NCBI GenBank assembly: GCA_964563855.1
Contig: CAZLYU010000022.1
Span: 1-53,614 of the forward strand
DNA length: 53,614 bases
Source of the DNA: JAFGRR01 sp964563855
GTDB lineage: Bacteria; Planctomycetota; Phycisphaerae; UBA1845; Fen-1342
Direction of reading: 5' to 3'
Below, one piece after another: positions 1-7,557 of the stretch. Made by a program: the position numbers and the translations under genes. How positions within the stretch are numbered: the first letter of the stretch is position 1; each line of letters starts with the position of its first letter. The notes under the pieces are model-generated. The model made no database searches. It was not told the origin of the DNA and saw only the letters and a program-made list of their open reading frames with translations.

Positions 1-252
1 GTGGTCGTTGTGCCGTTGCTCGGGCTCATATTCGACGTGCTACGTCGCAATGGTGAGAATCTTGGGCGGGCCGCGGCGACCATCCGACTCGGAAGCCTTT
101 GCGACTTCGTCGTACGGCTTGTATTCGCCAAGACCGCGGGCCGCCGACACGGCGGTCAGCGCTGCCGTTAGCGTTGTCTTGCCGTGGTCAACGTGACCGA
201 TGGTGCCCACGTTGACGTGTGGCTTCGTTCGCTCAAATACACCCTTGGCCAT
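1..252 (-). CDS. tuf: Elongation factor Tu, 5' part, with an in-frame TAG
   Basis: EF-Tu is the GTPase that delivers aminoacyl-tRNA to the ribosome. The reading frame starts MAKGVFERTKPHVNVGTIGH and carries the P-loop GHVDHGKT at about residues 19-26, so the start at 252 is certain. The segment before the conserved SHVEYE motif is of the variant type found in planctomycetes (YDEVAKAS...PPKILTIAT). Codon 71, where Ser of the T-S-HVEYE motif is expected, is TAG (plus-strand cta at 40-42). After it the same frame continues HVEYEPEQRHNDH to the window edge, so the frame itself is intact. TAG is a normal stop elsewhere in this window. The stop may be a sequencing error, a mark of a decayed second tuf copy, or a real nonsense change. 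The gene lies 126 bp downstream of tRNA-Thr and is probably cotranscribed with it. Confidence 0.88.
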
Positions 253-378
253 GCAAGTCTCTCCAATGCCTCGAACGGCGTTTCGCGCCGCGTGTGGACG
301 CGACGTCGCGCCCGAACATTCGTCAACCATTCGCCGCCGACCATATCGGCGAGCGTCGCCTCCCAGTCCGCGATGCAA

Positions 379-450
379 AGCTGCTGGTGGGGATTGAACC
401 CACGACCCCGTCCTTACCAAGGACGTGCTCTACCACTGAGCTACAGCAGC
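379..450 (-). tRNA. tRNA-Thr (anticodon GGT)
   Basis: On the minus strand the acceptor arms GCTGCTG (450-444) and CAGCAGC (386-380) pair perfectly. The D arm contains AGTGGTA, the anticodon loop is TTGGTAA with anticodon GGT, and the T arm GTGGG-TTCAATC-CCCAC is intact. Position 379 is the discriminator base and CCA is not encoded. A tRNA-Thr directly upstream of tuf is a common bacterial arrangement, so it probably shares the transcript. Confidence 0.96.
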
Positions 451-532
451 AATGGGCGGCATTGCGGCGGCTACGCCAACTAAAACGACGCATGGTCGCG
501 CCCTTTGCCCGCCGACGAAACCGGGACGGGGC

Positions 533-560
533 ATTGTAATCGGGCTGTGGGACGTGTCAA
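533..560 (-). promoter_or_regulatory. Sigma-70-type promoter for tRNA-Thr-tuf
   Basis: On the minus strand a perfect -35 box TTGACA (560-555) is followed after 16 bp by a -10 box TACAAT (538-533, five of six consensus bases). The predicted transcript starts near 526, about 75 nt before the tRNA. It is the strongest promoter match in the window, as expected for a tRNA/tuf transcript. Confidence 0.72.
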
Positions 561-702
561 AAGCAAATTTGGGGCCGTTACAGGCCGCTGCTCGAGGCCA
601 GCGGGGCGGTCTCGGCTCGGGTGAATCGTAGGGCGTTTCACGCCGATAAGTTGCAGCGGACCGATTGCGCGCAGCCCCGGTCGAAAGCGAAGCAGACGCG
701 TC

Positions 703-1227
703 ATGGTCGAGATCGAACATCCCCGCGACGAAGCATCTCCTGTGCGCCTGCTGGTGACGTTTGCGGGCGGGGGGTGGCATCGTCAGACCGAGCAACTGGT
801 GCGTGCGATTCCTGCCGGCGCTGCGCAAATCGCTTATGTGCAAGGGAGCAGCGCCCGCGACAAAGCGACGCCGACAGTCGGCGAGCGAAACTCGATCGCC
901 AGTATGCAGCGTTTGCGCGGTCATCCGTGGCGGGTGCTGACGAACGCCGCCCGGCTGCTGCTCGCCTTCGTTCAGTCGGTCGCCCTCGTGCGTCGCGTGC
1001 GGCCGGCGGCGGTTGTCGCGATCGGAACCCACCTGGCGCTGCCGCTGTTTGCCGCGGCACGGGTGTTTGGCGTGCGGACGGTGTTCGTCGAGTCGATTAC
1101 ACGGGTTTCGCGGCTGTCGATCACCGGGCGCATCGTGCGGCGGTTGCGTCTGGCTGACCGGCTCTATGTGCAGTGGCCCGAGCTGGCTCGTGAATCGGGG
1201 TCGCATTTCGCGGGGTCGGTGATATGA
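703..1227 (+). CDS. Alg14/PssD-like glycosyltransferase membrane subunit
   Basis: This 174-residue protein looks like the Alg14/PssD family, the acceptor-binding, membrane-anchored half of two-part GT28 glycosyltransferases. The visible signs are an N-terminal strand and glycine-rich turn (VRLLVTFAGGGWHRQT, residues 14-29), a hydrophobic helical middle (AARLLLAFVQSVALVRRVRP) and the family-like segments AAVVAIGTHLALPLF and VFVESITRVSRLSITG, followed by ADRLYVQWPEL. In Alg14/PssD the E-S-hydrophobic-R-x-x-x-hydrophobic-S-x-T-G motif is characteristic. It overlaps the next gene by 4 bp (ATGA), which encodes the donor-binding half, so the two are translationally coupled. No good ribosome-binding site precedes the chosen ATG. 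It probably adds a sugar to a lipid-linked precursor at the inner membrane; the exact sugar cannot be told. Confidence 0.82.
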   Translation: MVEIEHPRDEASPVRLLVTFAGGGWHRQTEQLVRAIPAGAAQIAYVQGSSARDKATPTVGERNSIASMQRLRGHPWRVLTNAARLLLAFVQSVALVRRVRPAAVVAIGTHLALPLFAAARVFGVRTVFVESITRVSRLSITGRIVRRLRLADRLYVQWPELARESGSHFAGSVI

Positions 1228-1727
1228 CGCTGTTGACCGTGGGGACCGAGTGTTTCGACGCACTGGTTGGCGCGGTTGATGGACTGGTCGCTCGCGGTCG
1301 CATTGGAACGCCGGTGTTCGCGCAGATCGGTGCGGGGCGCTACATCCCGCAGCATCTCGAATGGCGTCGCTATGTGCCGGACCTTACCGAGCTGGTTGCG
1401 CGGGCGGACCTGGTGATCACGCACGGCGGCACAGGCACGGTGAGCGAGTGCATTCGATCCGGCCGACGCTTCATCGCGGTTCCCGATCGGCTGAAGTCTG
1501 AAGACCATCAGACGGAGTTTCTGCGCGCCCTCGAGACGCGATTCGACTATTGCTGGGCGACATCTCCAGACGAGCTTGACGCTGTGCTCGATCAGGCGCG
1601 TCCGGCACGACGCCTCGACACGCACGACGCGACGACACTGGCGCGGGACGTGCTCGAATTCGTGCGTGATGCGCCTCGAAAAGAGAAGGGCGCGGTTCGG
1701 TCGCACCCATTGGCGTACTGGATATGA
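1224..1727 (+). CDS. Alg13/PssE-like glycosyltransferase catalytic subunit (GT28 C-terminal domain)
   Basis: This 167-residue protein is a stand-alone GT28 C-terminal domain, the nucleotide-sugar-binding partner of the Alg14-like protein just upstream. It opens MTLLTVGTE, matching the Alg13/PssE start (VTVGTT), contains QIGAG near residue 33, the segment DLVITHGGTGTVSECI (about 66-81), which is the donor-site H-(A/G)-G-x-G-(T/S) motif, and ends the fold with a (V/I)(A/V)VPD...EDHQTEF segment. The last residues ...PLAYWI are not family-conserved. The start overlaps the upstream stop (ATGA at 1224-1227), so the two proteins are likely made in equal amounts as one enzyme. A role in exopolysaccharide or lipid-linked glycan synthesis is inferred from the family. 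Confidence 0.85.
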   Translation: MTLLTVGTECFDALVGAVDGLVARGRIGTPVFAQIGAGRYIPQHLEWRRYVPDLTELVARADLVITHGGTGTVSECIRSGRRFIAVPDRLKSEDHQTEFLRALETRFDYCWATSPDELDAVLDQARPARRLDTHDATTLARDVLEFVRDAPRKEKGAVRSHPLAYWI

Positions 1728-1764
1728 TCTTCGCTGGATGGGAACTCCACGCGAGGTGGCCGCG

Positions 1765-2286
1765 ATGGGCTTGTTTGGCCTCAGCAATCTCAACACCTTG
1801 CCGCATACGGTGCGGTCGCAGCTCGAGGCGCTGCCGCAGCAATTGCGGGACGCGCGGGCCGACCTCGCTGAGAATCCCTGGAAGCTCTGGGAGAACCCCG
1901 CGGCGCGGCTGATCGCGTGGATGTCGGTCGGTATCGCGGTGTTTATTGGTGCGGGGATGCTCGCGGGTGGGCTGACGGCAACATTCGTTGCGTCCGACGA
2001 TGTGGCGCAGCGGGCGCTCCTGCCCGTCGTCTGTATGGATCCCAATTGCGGTCACACGTTTCATGCAGAGCTACCACTGGACTTCGATCAGTGGCCGATT
2101 GCGTGCGCCAAGTGCCAGCAGCAGCGGGCTGTGCGGTCGGCCCCGTGCGAAGTGTGCGGCGGTCGCCGGCCAATCGGCGATGAGGCGGCGTGTCCGCATT
2201 GTGCGCGAACGGTCGAGCGGGTCCGTGAAACTGAAGCGGCGCAGTCGCGACCACTCACTGGCGACGATGCAGAAGACGGTTGGTAG
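1765..2286 (+). CDS. Membrane protein with zinc-ribbon domain
   Basis: No named family was recognised. With the start at 1765 the protein has 173 residues. Residues about 48-72 (ARLIAWMSVGIAVFIGAGML and onward) form one transmembrane helix. The C-terminal half carries four cysteine pairs, C-x4-C, C-x2-C, C-x2-C and C-x2-C (in VVCMDPNCGHTF, CAKCQ, CEVCGG and CPHCAR), which should bind two zinc ions. The N-terminal 45 residues are amphipathic (LPHTVRSQLEALPQQLRDAR). The frame is open further upstream, but the segment AGGTGG 8 bp before the ATG favours this start; ATG 1738 in the same frame is the alternative. It follows the glycosyltransferase pair by 37 bp, so it may belong to the same operon. 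Its function is unknown. Confidence 0.7.
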   Translation: MGLFGLSNLNTLPHTVRSQLEALPQQLRDARADLAENPWKLWENPAARLIAWMSVGIAVFIGAGMLAGGLTATFVASDDVAQRALLPVVCMDPNCGHTFHAELPLDFDQWPIACAKCQQQRAVRSAPCEVCGGRRPIGDEAACPHCARTVERVRETEAAQSRPLTGDDAEDGW

Positions 2287-2415
2287 GCGTGGGGGAGTGT
2301 CGAGGGTCGGGCTGAGCCGGTTCAATTGCGCCGCGGGCGCTGGTGCGCGCGGGATGTCGGCTTGCTCAGCGCTGCGTTTGGTCGCGTCGCCACGCTCTGG
2401 CCTGCCGATGCGAGG

Positions 2416-3855
2416 CTAGAACTCGGCGTCGATGAGTTCGGCTTTGGCCTGTCCGACCAGATAGACCGAACCGGTTACGCAGATTAGATCGTCGCGGGTC
2501 ACGCAGTTGAGGGCGATCTGATAGGCGTCGCGCAGTGTGGTGGCGGTTTGAGCCATCTTTTGCGTCTTCTCGAGGAAGCGTGCGTGCAGCTCGCGCGGGT
2601 CGGCGCTGCGCGGACTGGGCGTCGGCACGAAAACGACCTTGTCCGCACCGAGTCGAAGCTGATCGAGCATGCCATCGATGTCTTTGTCGGCATTGCAGCC
2701 GAAGATGACGACCATGGAGTCGTAGTTGAAGCTCTGGCCGATCGCCCGCATGGTCGCCGTGATGCTGGCCGCGTTGTGCGCTGAGTCGACGACGGTCATG
2801 GGCGTGTTGCGCACGACTTCCATGCGACCGTTGGGCTGCACGGCGGCAAGGCCGTCGTTCGCGTGTTCGGGTGCGACGACGAAGCCGTGCTCGCTGATGG
2901 CGTCGATGAGTCCGAGCGCGAGCCCGAGGTTGTACGCCTGGTGCTCGCCAAGCAGCGGGACCGCCAGGTGGTCATACCGCGTACGTGGGGTTGAGAGGCA
3001 AACGCGGTTCTTGGGTCCGCTGGCGCGGGTCGACTCGAACCGATAGCTGAACTCGAGCTCTTCGCCGAGCACACGCAGGGGCGCGCCGACGCGGTCAGCA
3101 CAGGTGCGAATCACTTCCGTGACTTCGGGCGGCTGTGGGGCGCAAACCACCGGCACTCCCGACTTGAAGATGCCGGCCTTCTCCTCGGCGATCTTGGGGA
3201 GCGTGGCGCCGAGCTGGGCCATGTGGTCGAAGCTGATCGCGGTGATGCCGCACGCGAGCGGCTTGAGGACGTTGGTGGAGTCGAGTCGGCCGCCGAGCCC
3301 GGTCTCGATGACGCAGATATCGCACTCCTGCTGGGTGAAGTGGAGGAATGCGGCGGCGGTCAAGATGTCGAAATAGGTCGGGGGCTGTCGCTCCAATTGT
3401 TTGCAGGCATCGGCGATTTTGGCGATGAGGCGCGTGAACTCGGCCTCGCTGATCATTGCACCGTTGATCGTGATGCGCTCGCGCAGGTTGACGATGTGCG
3501 GCGAAATGAAGAGGCCGGTCTTGTAGCCGGCGTTTTGCAGGATGGGCGCGAGCATGTGGCAGGTTGAGCCCTTGCCCTTTGTTCCTGCGACGTGGATCGC
3601 CTTTAGCTGTTTGTGAGGGTTGCCGAGCGCTGACAGAAGCCGCAGCATACGCGAGAGGTTGAAGTTGGCTTGGGTGTAGCCCGGCCGCAGCATCCGTTCA
3701 TAGTTCACTCGGCTGTCGAGGAACGCGAGCGCGGAGTTATAGGTTCGGACGCCGCCCGTCGATCGCGAAGCGGTTCGCGCCGGCTTGCGGGCTTTGGTCG
3801 ACTTGGCGGGCGTTGACTTTGCGGCGGGTTTCGCTTTGGCGAGTGACTTTCCCAT
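2416..3855 (-). CDS. folC: Folylpolyglutamate synthase / dihydrofolate synthase
   Basis: FolC adds glutamate to dihydropteroate and to reduced folates in the cytosol. The ATP-binding P-loop GTKGKGS is at residues 91-97. Further family motifs are FISPH (near 117-121), ETGLGGRLDSTN, FDHMAQLG with EEKAGIFK, and VDSAHNAASI in the C-terminal ligase domain. The 479-residue length is about 40 more than usual; the excess is an N-terminal tail of some 35 residues made almost only of Lys, Ala, Pro, Ser and Thr. The ATG at 3855 has no Shine-Dalgarno sequence but sits 9 nt after a -10 box, which suggests a nearly leaderless mRNA. The gene is divergent from aroB and convergent with the zinc-ribbon gene. 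Confidence 0.93.
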   Translation of the reverse strand: MGKSLAKAKPAAKSTPAKSTKARKPARTASRSTGGVRTYNSALAFLDSRVNYERMLRPGYTQANFNLSRMLRLLSALGNPHKQLKAIHVAGTKGKGSTCHMLAPILQNAGYKTGLFISPHIVNLRERITINGAMISEAEFTRLIAKIADACKQLERQPPTYFDILTAAAFLHFTQQECDICVIETGLGGRLDSTNVLKPLACGITAISFDHMAQLGATLPKIAEEKAGIFKSGVPVVCAPQPPEVTEVIRTCADRVGAPLRVLGEELEFSYRFESTRASGPKNRVCLSTPRTRYDHLAVPLLGEHQAYNLGLALGLIDAISEHGFVVAPEHANDGLAAVQPNGRMEVVRNTPMTVVDSAHNAASITATMRAIGQSFNYDSMVVIFGCNADKDIDGMLDQLRLGADKVVFVPTPSPRSADPRELHARFLEKTQKMAQTATTLRDAYQIALNCVTRDDLICVTGSVYLVGQAKAELIDAEF

Positions 3856-3864
3856 AATGCGGGT

Positions 3865-3893
3865 AACATATTCGGGCGACGATAAACCGTCAA
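3865..3893 (-). promoter_or_regulatory. folC promoter, near-leaderless
   Basis: On the minus strand TTGACG (3893-3888) and TATGTT (3870-3865) are spaced by 17 bp. The folC ATG begins 9 nt after the -10 box, so the mRNA leader would be only two or three bases long. This agrees with the lack of a ribosome-binding site. Confidence 0.55.
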
Positions 3894-3917
3894 GTCTGGT
3901 TGATGTAAGGGTGTATC

Positions 3918-3944
3918 GTAAGTCTATTTTATAAATGGATTTAC
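3918..3944. promoter_or_regulatory. AT-rich imperfect palindrome between folC and aroB
   Basis: A 27-bp segment starting GTAAGTCTATTT and ending AAATGGATTTAC is an inverted repeat; its 12-bp arms match at 10 positions. It is strikingly AT-rich for this GC-rich sequence and lies between two divergent promoter regions, which suggests a repressor or activator operator. A weak aroB promoter (TTGGAG 3950-3955, 18 bp, TACACT 3974-3979) lies just downstream. No known operator consensus was recognised. Confidence 0.4.
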
Positions 3945-4027
3945 ATTACTTGGAGCGTTTCGTTATGCGGGTTTACACTTATGTTTTTGGACCGATCGCT
4001 GGTTGACGCGCTGCAAGGATCCCGCCC

Positions 4028-5128
4028 ATGCCCGCCGCTGCGCTTCACGAGCTCGTGCTCTCGACGCCGGACCATCCGGGCGCGAGCTATCCGATTGTGA
4101 TCGGACCCGGGGCCCGAGCGCGGGTTTCGGGGCTGATGGCGTCGGCGGCGTCCGGCGGCCGCGTGCTGGTGATTGCCGACGAGAACGTCGCGGAACTGCA
4201 CTGGCCGGCGCTGCGCGAGCAGCTTCCGACGGCGACGCGGCTGGCGACGTTTGCGGCTGGAGAAGGGAGCAAGTCGCTGGCGGTGGTCGAGCGCATGGTG
4301 GATGAAGCGTCGCGGGCCGGCTTGCAACGCTCAGATCTGATCGTGGCGTTTGGCGGGGGTGTGGCGGGGGATTTGGCGGGATTCGTCGCGGCGATCTGGA
4401 TGCGGGGAATCCGGTTTTTGCAGGTCGCGACGACGCTCGAAGCGGCGATCGATGCGTCGGTCGGCGGGAAGACGGGCGTTAACACGGCTGGCGGGAAGAA
4501 CCTGGTGGGGGCGTTTCACCAGCCGTCGGCGGTGGTGATCGACACCGACTTTCTGGCGACGCTCAGCGACCGCGACTATCGCGCGGCGCTGGCGGAAAGT
4601 GTGAAGCACGCGGCGATTCGCGCACCGGACTTCCTCGCGTGGCATGAGGATCGTTTTCAGCAGATCGTGGATCGCGATCCGGAAACCGTGCAGTCGCTGA
4701 TCGCGCGGAATTGTGCGATCAAAGCGGGGGTCGTTGCTCAGGATGAGAGAGAGCACGGTTTGCGCGCTGTTTTGAATCATGGTCATACGGTTGGGCACGC
4801 GATCGAGGCGTTGACGCACTTTGAGCTGCGTCATGGGGAATGCGTCGGGCTGGGGATGTTGGTCGAGAACGCGTTGGCCGTTCGGCTTGGGTTGCTGGAG
4901 GCGTCGGTCGCGGAACGCCTGGGCCTGGTCATAGATCGGCTCGGGCTTCCGACCCGCGCTCCGGTGCTTCGAAAGGACGCATTCTTGGACGTTTGCGCTC
5001 GGGACAAGAAAAATGCGTCGGGGCGCACCGCGTTCATGTTGCTGGAGGGGCTGGGTTCGGTGCGTCGGGTTGACGACGCGGATCCCGCAATGGTGTGGGG
5101 CGCGTATACCGATTTCGCGTCAGATTGA
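4028..5128 (+). CDS. aroB: 3-dehydroquinate synthase
   Basis: AroB converts DAHP to 3-dehydroquinate, the second step of the shikimate pathway, using NAD and a divalent metal. All core motifs are present: FGGGVAGDLAGFVAAIWMRG in the NAD-binding domain (near residues 108-127), DASVGGKTGVN (near 142), AESVKHAAI with the metal-ligand Glu, and LNHGHTVGHAIE with the two metal-ligand His residues. The length of 366 residues is normal. AAGGA at 4014-4018 precedes the ATG at good spacing. It is divergent from folC; a strong hairpin 185 bp downstream (5313-5348) probably ends its transcript. Confidence 0.96.
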   Translation: MPAAALHELVLSTPDHPGASYPIVIGPGARARVSGLMASAASGGRVLVIADENVAELHWPALREQLPTATRLATFAAGEGSKSLAVVERMVDEASRAGLQRSDLIVAFGGGVAGDLAGFVAAIWMRGIRFLQVATTLEAAIDASVGGKTGVNTAGGKNLVGAFHQPSAVVIDTDFLATLSDRDYRAALAESVKHAAIRAPDFLAWHEDRFQQIVDRDPETVQSLIARNCAIKAGVVAQDEREHGLRAVLNHGHTVGHAIEALTHFELRHGECVGLGMLVENALAVRLGLLEASVAERLGLVIDRLGLPTRAPVLRKDAFLDVCARDKKNASGRTAFMLLEGLGSVRRVDDADPAMVWGAYTDFASD

Positions 5129-5312
5129 CCTGGCTCGTGCGCTAAGGAAGTGCGTCGGCGCGATTGAGGTGACACCTGGAATTTTGTATGATTTGGCCGA
5201 ATCGCACGCAGCAGGGACGCGGCGGGTCAAACCAAAACACTTGCGACTGCATCGACGTCGGGGGGGGCGTCGTCATAGACCATGCGGCTGCGGCCGTATG
5301 GGGGAGCCTGAC

Positions 5313-5355
5313 ATAGGCGGCGTGACGGTGCACGGTCACGCCGCCTATGCGTTTT
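5313..5355 (+). terminator. Rho-independent terminator after aroB (in the 317-bp gap 5129-5445)
   Basis: A perfect 14-bp inverted repeat (5313-5326 and 5335-5348, arm ATAGGCGGCGTGAC) with an 8-nt loop is followed at once by GCGTTTTT. The rest of the 5129-5445 gap shows no gene. The hairpin is 185 bp past the aroB stop and about 100 bp before the rhodanese gene. Confidence 0.75.
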
Positions 5356-5445
5356 TGCTGGACGAAGGGGAGGGGGGCCGTCTCGGGTAACAAACTCTGC
5401 GGATTTGCGGTAGGGTCATCGGGTCGCTTGTTGAGAGGATCCCGA

Positions 5446-5772
5446 ATGCAAGCTGTTCCCGAGATTGACGCCGCCGCGCTTGCGAAGCGGTTGAATGAAC
5501 CGGACCCGCCGGTGCTGCTGGATGTGCGTGAGGCTGAGGAATTGGCGATCGCGCGGCTGGCGGGGGCGTTGCACATTCCGATGGGGGACGTTCCGTCGCG
5601 TCAGCAGGAGCTGGATCCGGAGCGTGAGCTGGTGGTGTTTTGCCATCACGGGATGCGCAGCCTGAGCGTCGCCGCGTGGCTACAGCAGAATGACTACCCG
5701 AAGGTGATTAACCTTCGCGGCGGGATTGACGCGTGGTCTCGGGAGGTTGACGAGCGCGTACCGCGTTATTGA
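5446..5772 (+). CDS. Single-domain rhodanese-like protein
   Basis: A 108-residue, one-domain sulfurtransferase-like protein. The fold is seen in PPVLLDVREAEELAIARL, LHIPMGDVPSR, and the active-site loop VVFCHHGMRS with the catalytic Cys near residue 66, followed by NLRGGIDAWS. In this family the persulfide forms on that Cys; the physiological substrate of stand-alone versions is usually unknown. The frame is open further upstream, but the ATG at 5446 has GAGAGGA (5433-5439) in front and gives the usual length. It stands alone between a terminator and a PEP-CTERM gene. Confidence 0.9.
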   Translation: MQAVPEIDAAALAKRLNEPDPPVLLDVREAEELAIARLAGALHIPMGDVPSRQQELDPERELVVFCHHGMRSLSVAAWLQQNDYPKVINLRGGIDAWSREVDERVPRY

Positions 5773-5890
5773 TCCGTGCTTGTCGCCAATTTTCGGCGTG
5801 AAGATTTCAATTCATTCGTCGCGGAGGTAAGTTACTAGCGAGAGTCAGTCATTTCGGTCGCTAATGCTCATTTTCTGGAGGGAGACGGAC

Positions 5891-7027
5891 ATGCGCAGGC
5901 TTACCGTCCCATGTTTGGCTTTTATGCTCGCGGTGAGCGGAATTGCGAGCGCGGCTCCGCGTTTCACGCACAATTTTGACTGGGCTGGACCCGGTGGGCC
6001 GAATCCGGCGGCGGGCGCGCGGAATCTGATCGGGCCGATTAACAATTACGCGGAGTTCGTGAATCCTGCGGTCAGCAACACGCCGGCCGGCAACTCGAAT
6101 TACACAGCGATTCGTGGCGAGCAGACGTTTGCGGCTGGCGTCGGGCTGCGCAGCGAAGCGGGTTTCGGGCGGGGCTCGAAGGGTCCGGCGACGCCGGCCG
6201 ATCACTATCTTTTGATGGGCCGCAACGGCTTCAACACGGTGCAGCCGGGGCTGACGCCGAACGCACGGGCCAACGCGATGGCCAAGGGTGTGGGAACTGC
6301 GACCGGCGCGTGGCGGATGGAGTTTGATCTCTGGACGCCGTTTGTTCCGGACGATGGCGGCAGCCCGTTCGGTGGCGTGATTCAGGTTGGGGACAACTAC
6401 AACGCGAATGATATTGGCGCACAGACGGGGCTGAACAGCTTCGCGCGCGTTGGGGTGCGGACGATACCGCCGAACACGCCGGGCTCGAATCCAAATCCGA
6501 AGCCGGCGTATTCGCTGTACTGGTTTGATGACGATGGCATGGCGCCGGGATTTGATTGGACTGGTGCGACGAACGGGTCGCGTTCAGGCCCGGTCATCCC
6601 GGGCGACATTCCGACGCGCGTCTCGTGGATTCTGAACGGGTCGGGCGCCAACATTCCCGCGTATGCGGCGCCGGACGGGGCGGTGCAAGGCGTGGCGGAC
6701 GACACGTACGACATCTTCATGACGTACGACCTCGACGGGGCGGGGCCGGGTTTGCCGCAGACGATTCAGTTTGTGGATGATGCACCGGCGCAGACGGCGG
6801 GCACGGCGCTGAACGACTTCAACATGTTCATTGCTTCAAGCCTGCCGACCCGCTCGTTTTACGCGTTCGACAACCTGACCATCGACGACGTGGTGGCGGC
6901 GGCCGCGCCGATGGCCCCGGTGTTCCCGGGGGGCTTCGACCCGTTTGCAGGTTTTCCAGTCGCGGTGCCTGAGCCGGGTACGGTGATGCTCATGGGCGGG
7001 GTGTTGCTCGTGATGCGCCGTCGGTAG
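5891..7027 (+). CDS. Secreted PEP-CTERM-anchored protein of unknown function
   Basis: The 378-residue protein has a Sec signal peptide (MRRLTVPCLAFMLAVSGIASA, cut after ASA) and ends VPEPGTVMLMGG-VLLVMRRR: the PEP motif, a hydrophobic stretch and Arg cluster of the PEP-CTERM signal that exosortase processes. The middle part is rich in Gly, Asn, Pro and Asp with alternating beta-like segments (WRMEFDLWTPFVPDDGG, TYDIFMTYDLDGAG), suggesting a lectin- or concanavalin-like beta sandwich, but no family was recognised. The ATG at 5891 was chosen over 5864 because GGAGGGAG lies 6-7 bp upstream and it gives a clean signal peptide. No exosortase gene is in the window. Confidence 0.85.
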   Translation: MRRLTVPCLAFMLAVSGIASAAPRFTHNFDWAGPGGPNPAAGARNLIGPINNYAEFVNPAVSNTPAGNSNYTAIRGEQTFAAGVGLRSEAGFGRGSKGPATPADHYLLMGRNGFNTVQPGLTPNARANAMAKGVGTATGAWRMEFDLWTPFVPDDGGSPFGGVIQVGDNYNANDIGAQTGLNSFARVGVRTIPPNTPGSNPNPKPAYSLYWFDDDGMAPGFDWTGATNGSRSGPVIPGDIPTRVSWILNGSGANIPAYAAPDGAVQGVADDTYDIFMTYDLDGAGPGLPQTIQFVDDAPAQTAGTALNDFNMFIASSLPTRSFYAFDNLTIDDVVAAAAPMAPVFPGGFDPFAGFPVAVPEPGTVMLMGGVLLVMRRR

Positions 7028-7557
7028 TTCTGCGATGGAAACTCCGTTGCCGGCGCCTCGGCGACGGGACCTCATTCGAATTGGCATTGGGCGGCTCGCT
7101 GGTGGGATTGCTCCAGCTGCCGCCCGGATGCCTGACTCCGTCTAGAAGATTTGATGTCATGACGGGTGGATGCCACGGGGGGCTGGATTGCGCGACGTCA
7201 TGCCTGGGCGCGGCTTTGCGTGGGGATGCGCGAACTGGGTACGATAACCATCATGAGGCTCGGCGGCGTCGCCGGGCGACGCTGATTCGGGAAGCATCGG
7301 TTCAACGAGATTGGGGATATCGACGACCGCGACCTGCTGGAAGCCGTGTAGGGTGTGCGCAGCGCGCAGTGCGCAGCGCGGCGTTTACGCCGGTAACGCC
7401 GCTGACGCCGCCAGGACCACGCGCTGGAACACGTCGCTTGCGATTTCGGCTGTCGACCGAGACGGTGGTCATCGACGCGTTCGGAGCGCAACACGCCGAC
7501 CGGGTGCTGGGACGGGGCGCCGTGATCGGCGCCCACCGCCGCCATTGAGGGAGACTG
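7028..7557 (+). other. 530-bp gap without a confident gene
   Basis: No reading frame here looks like a real protein. The left part is unremarkable. Near 7216-7245 there is a promoter-like pair, and in the frame of ATG 7252 a 10-codon ORF ends at TGA and is followed in the same frame by a short protein-like stretch (FGKHRFNEIGDIDDRDLLEAV, stop), which could be a leader peptide or a gene relic. From about 7350 the DNA is very GC-rich with short GCGCAG and GACGCC repeats. Confidence 0.4.
7216..7245 (+). promoter_or_regulatory. Possible promoter upstream of the methyltransferase gene
   Basis: TTGCGT (7216-7221) and TACGAT (7240-7245) are 18 bp apart. The predicted start near 7252 coincides with an ATG of a very short ORF and leaves about 300 nt of leader before the methyltransferase gene. 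Confidence 0.35.

Noticed and set aside
430..1263. 277-codon minus-strand open frame opposite the PssD-like gene
   Set aside because: Arg/Pro/His-rich without known motifs, and it runs into the promoter of tRNA-Thr.
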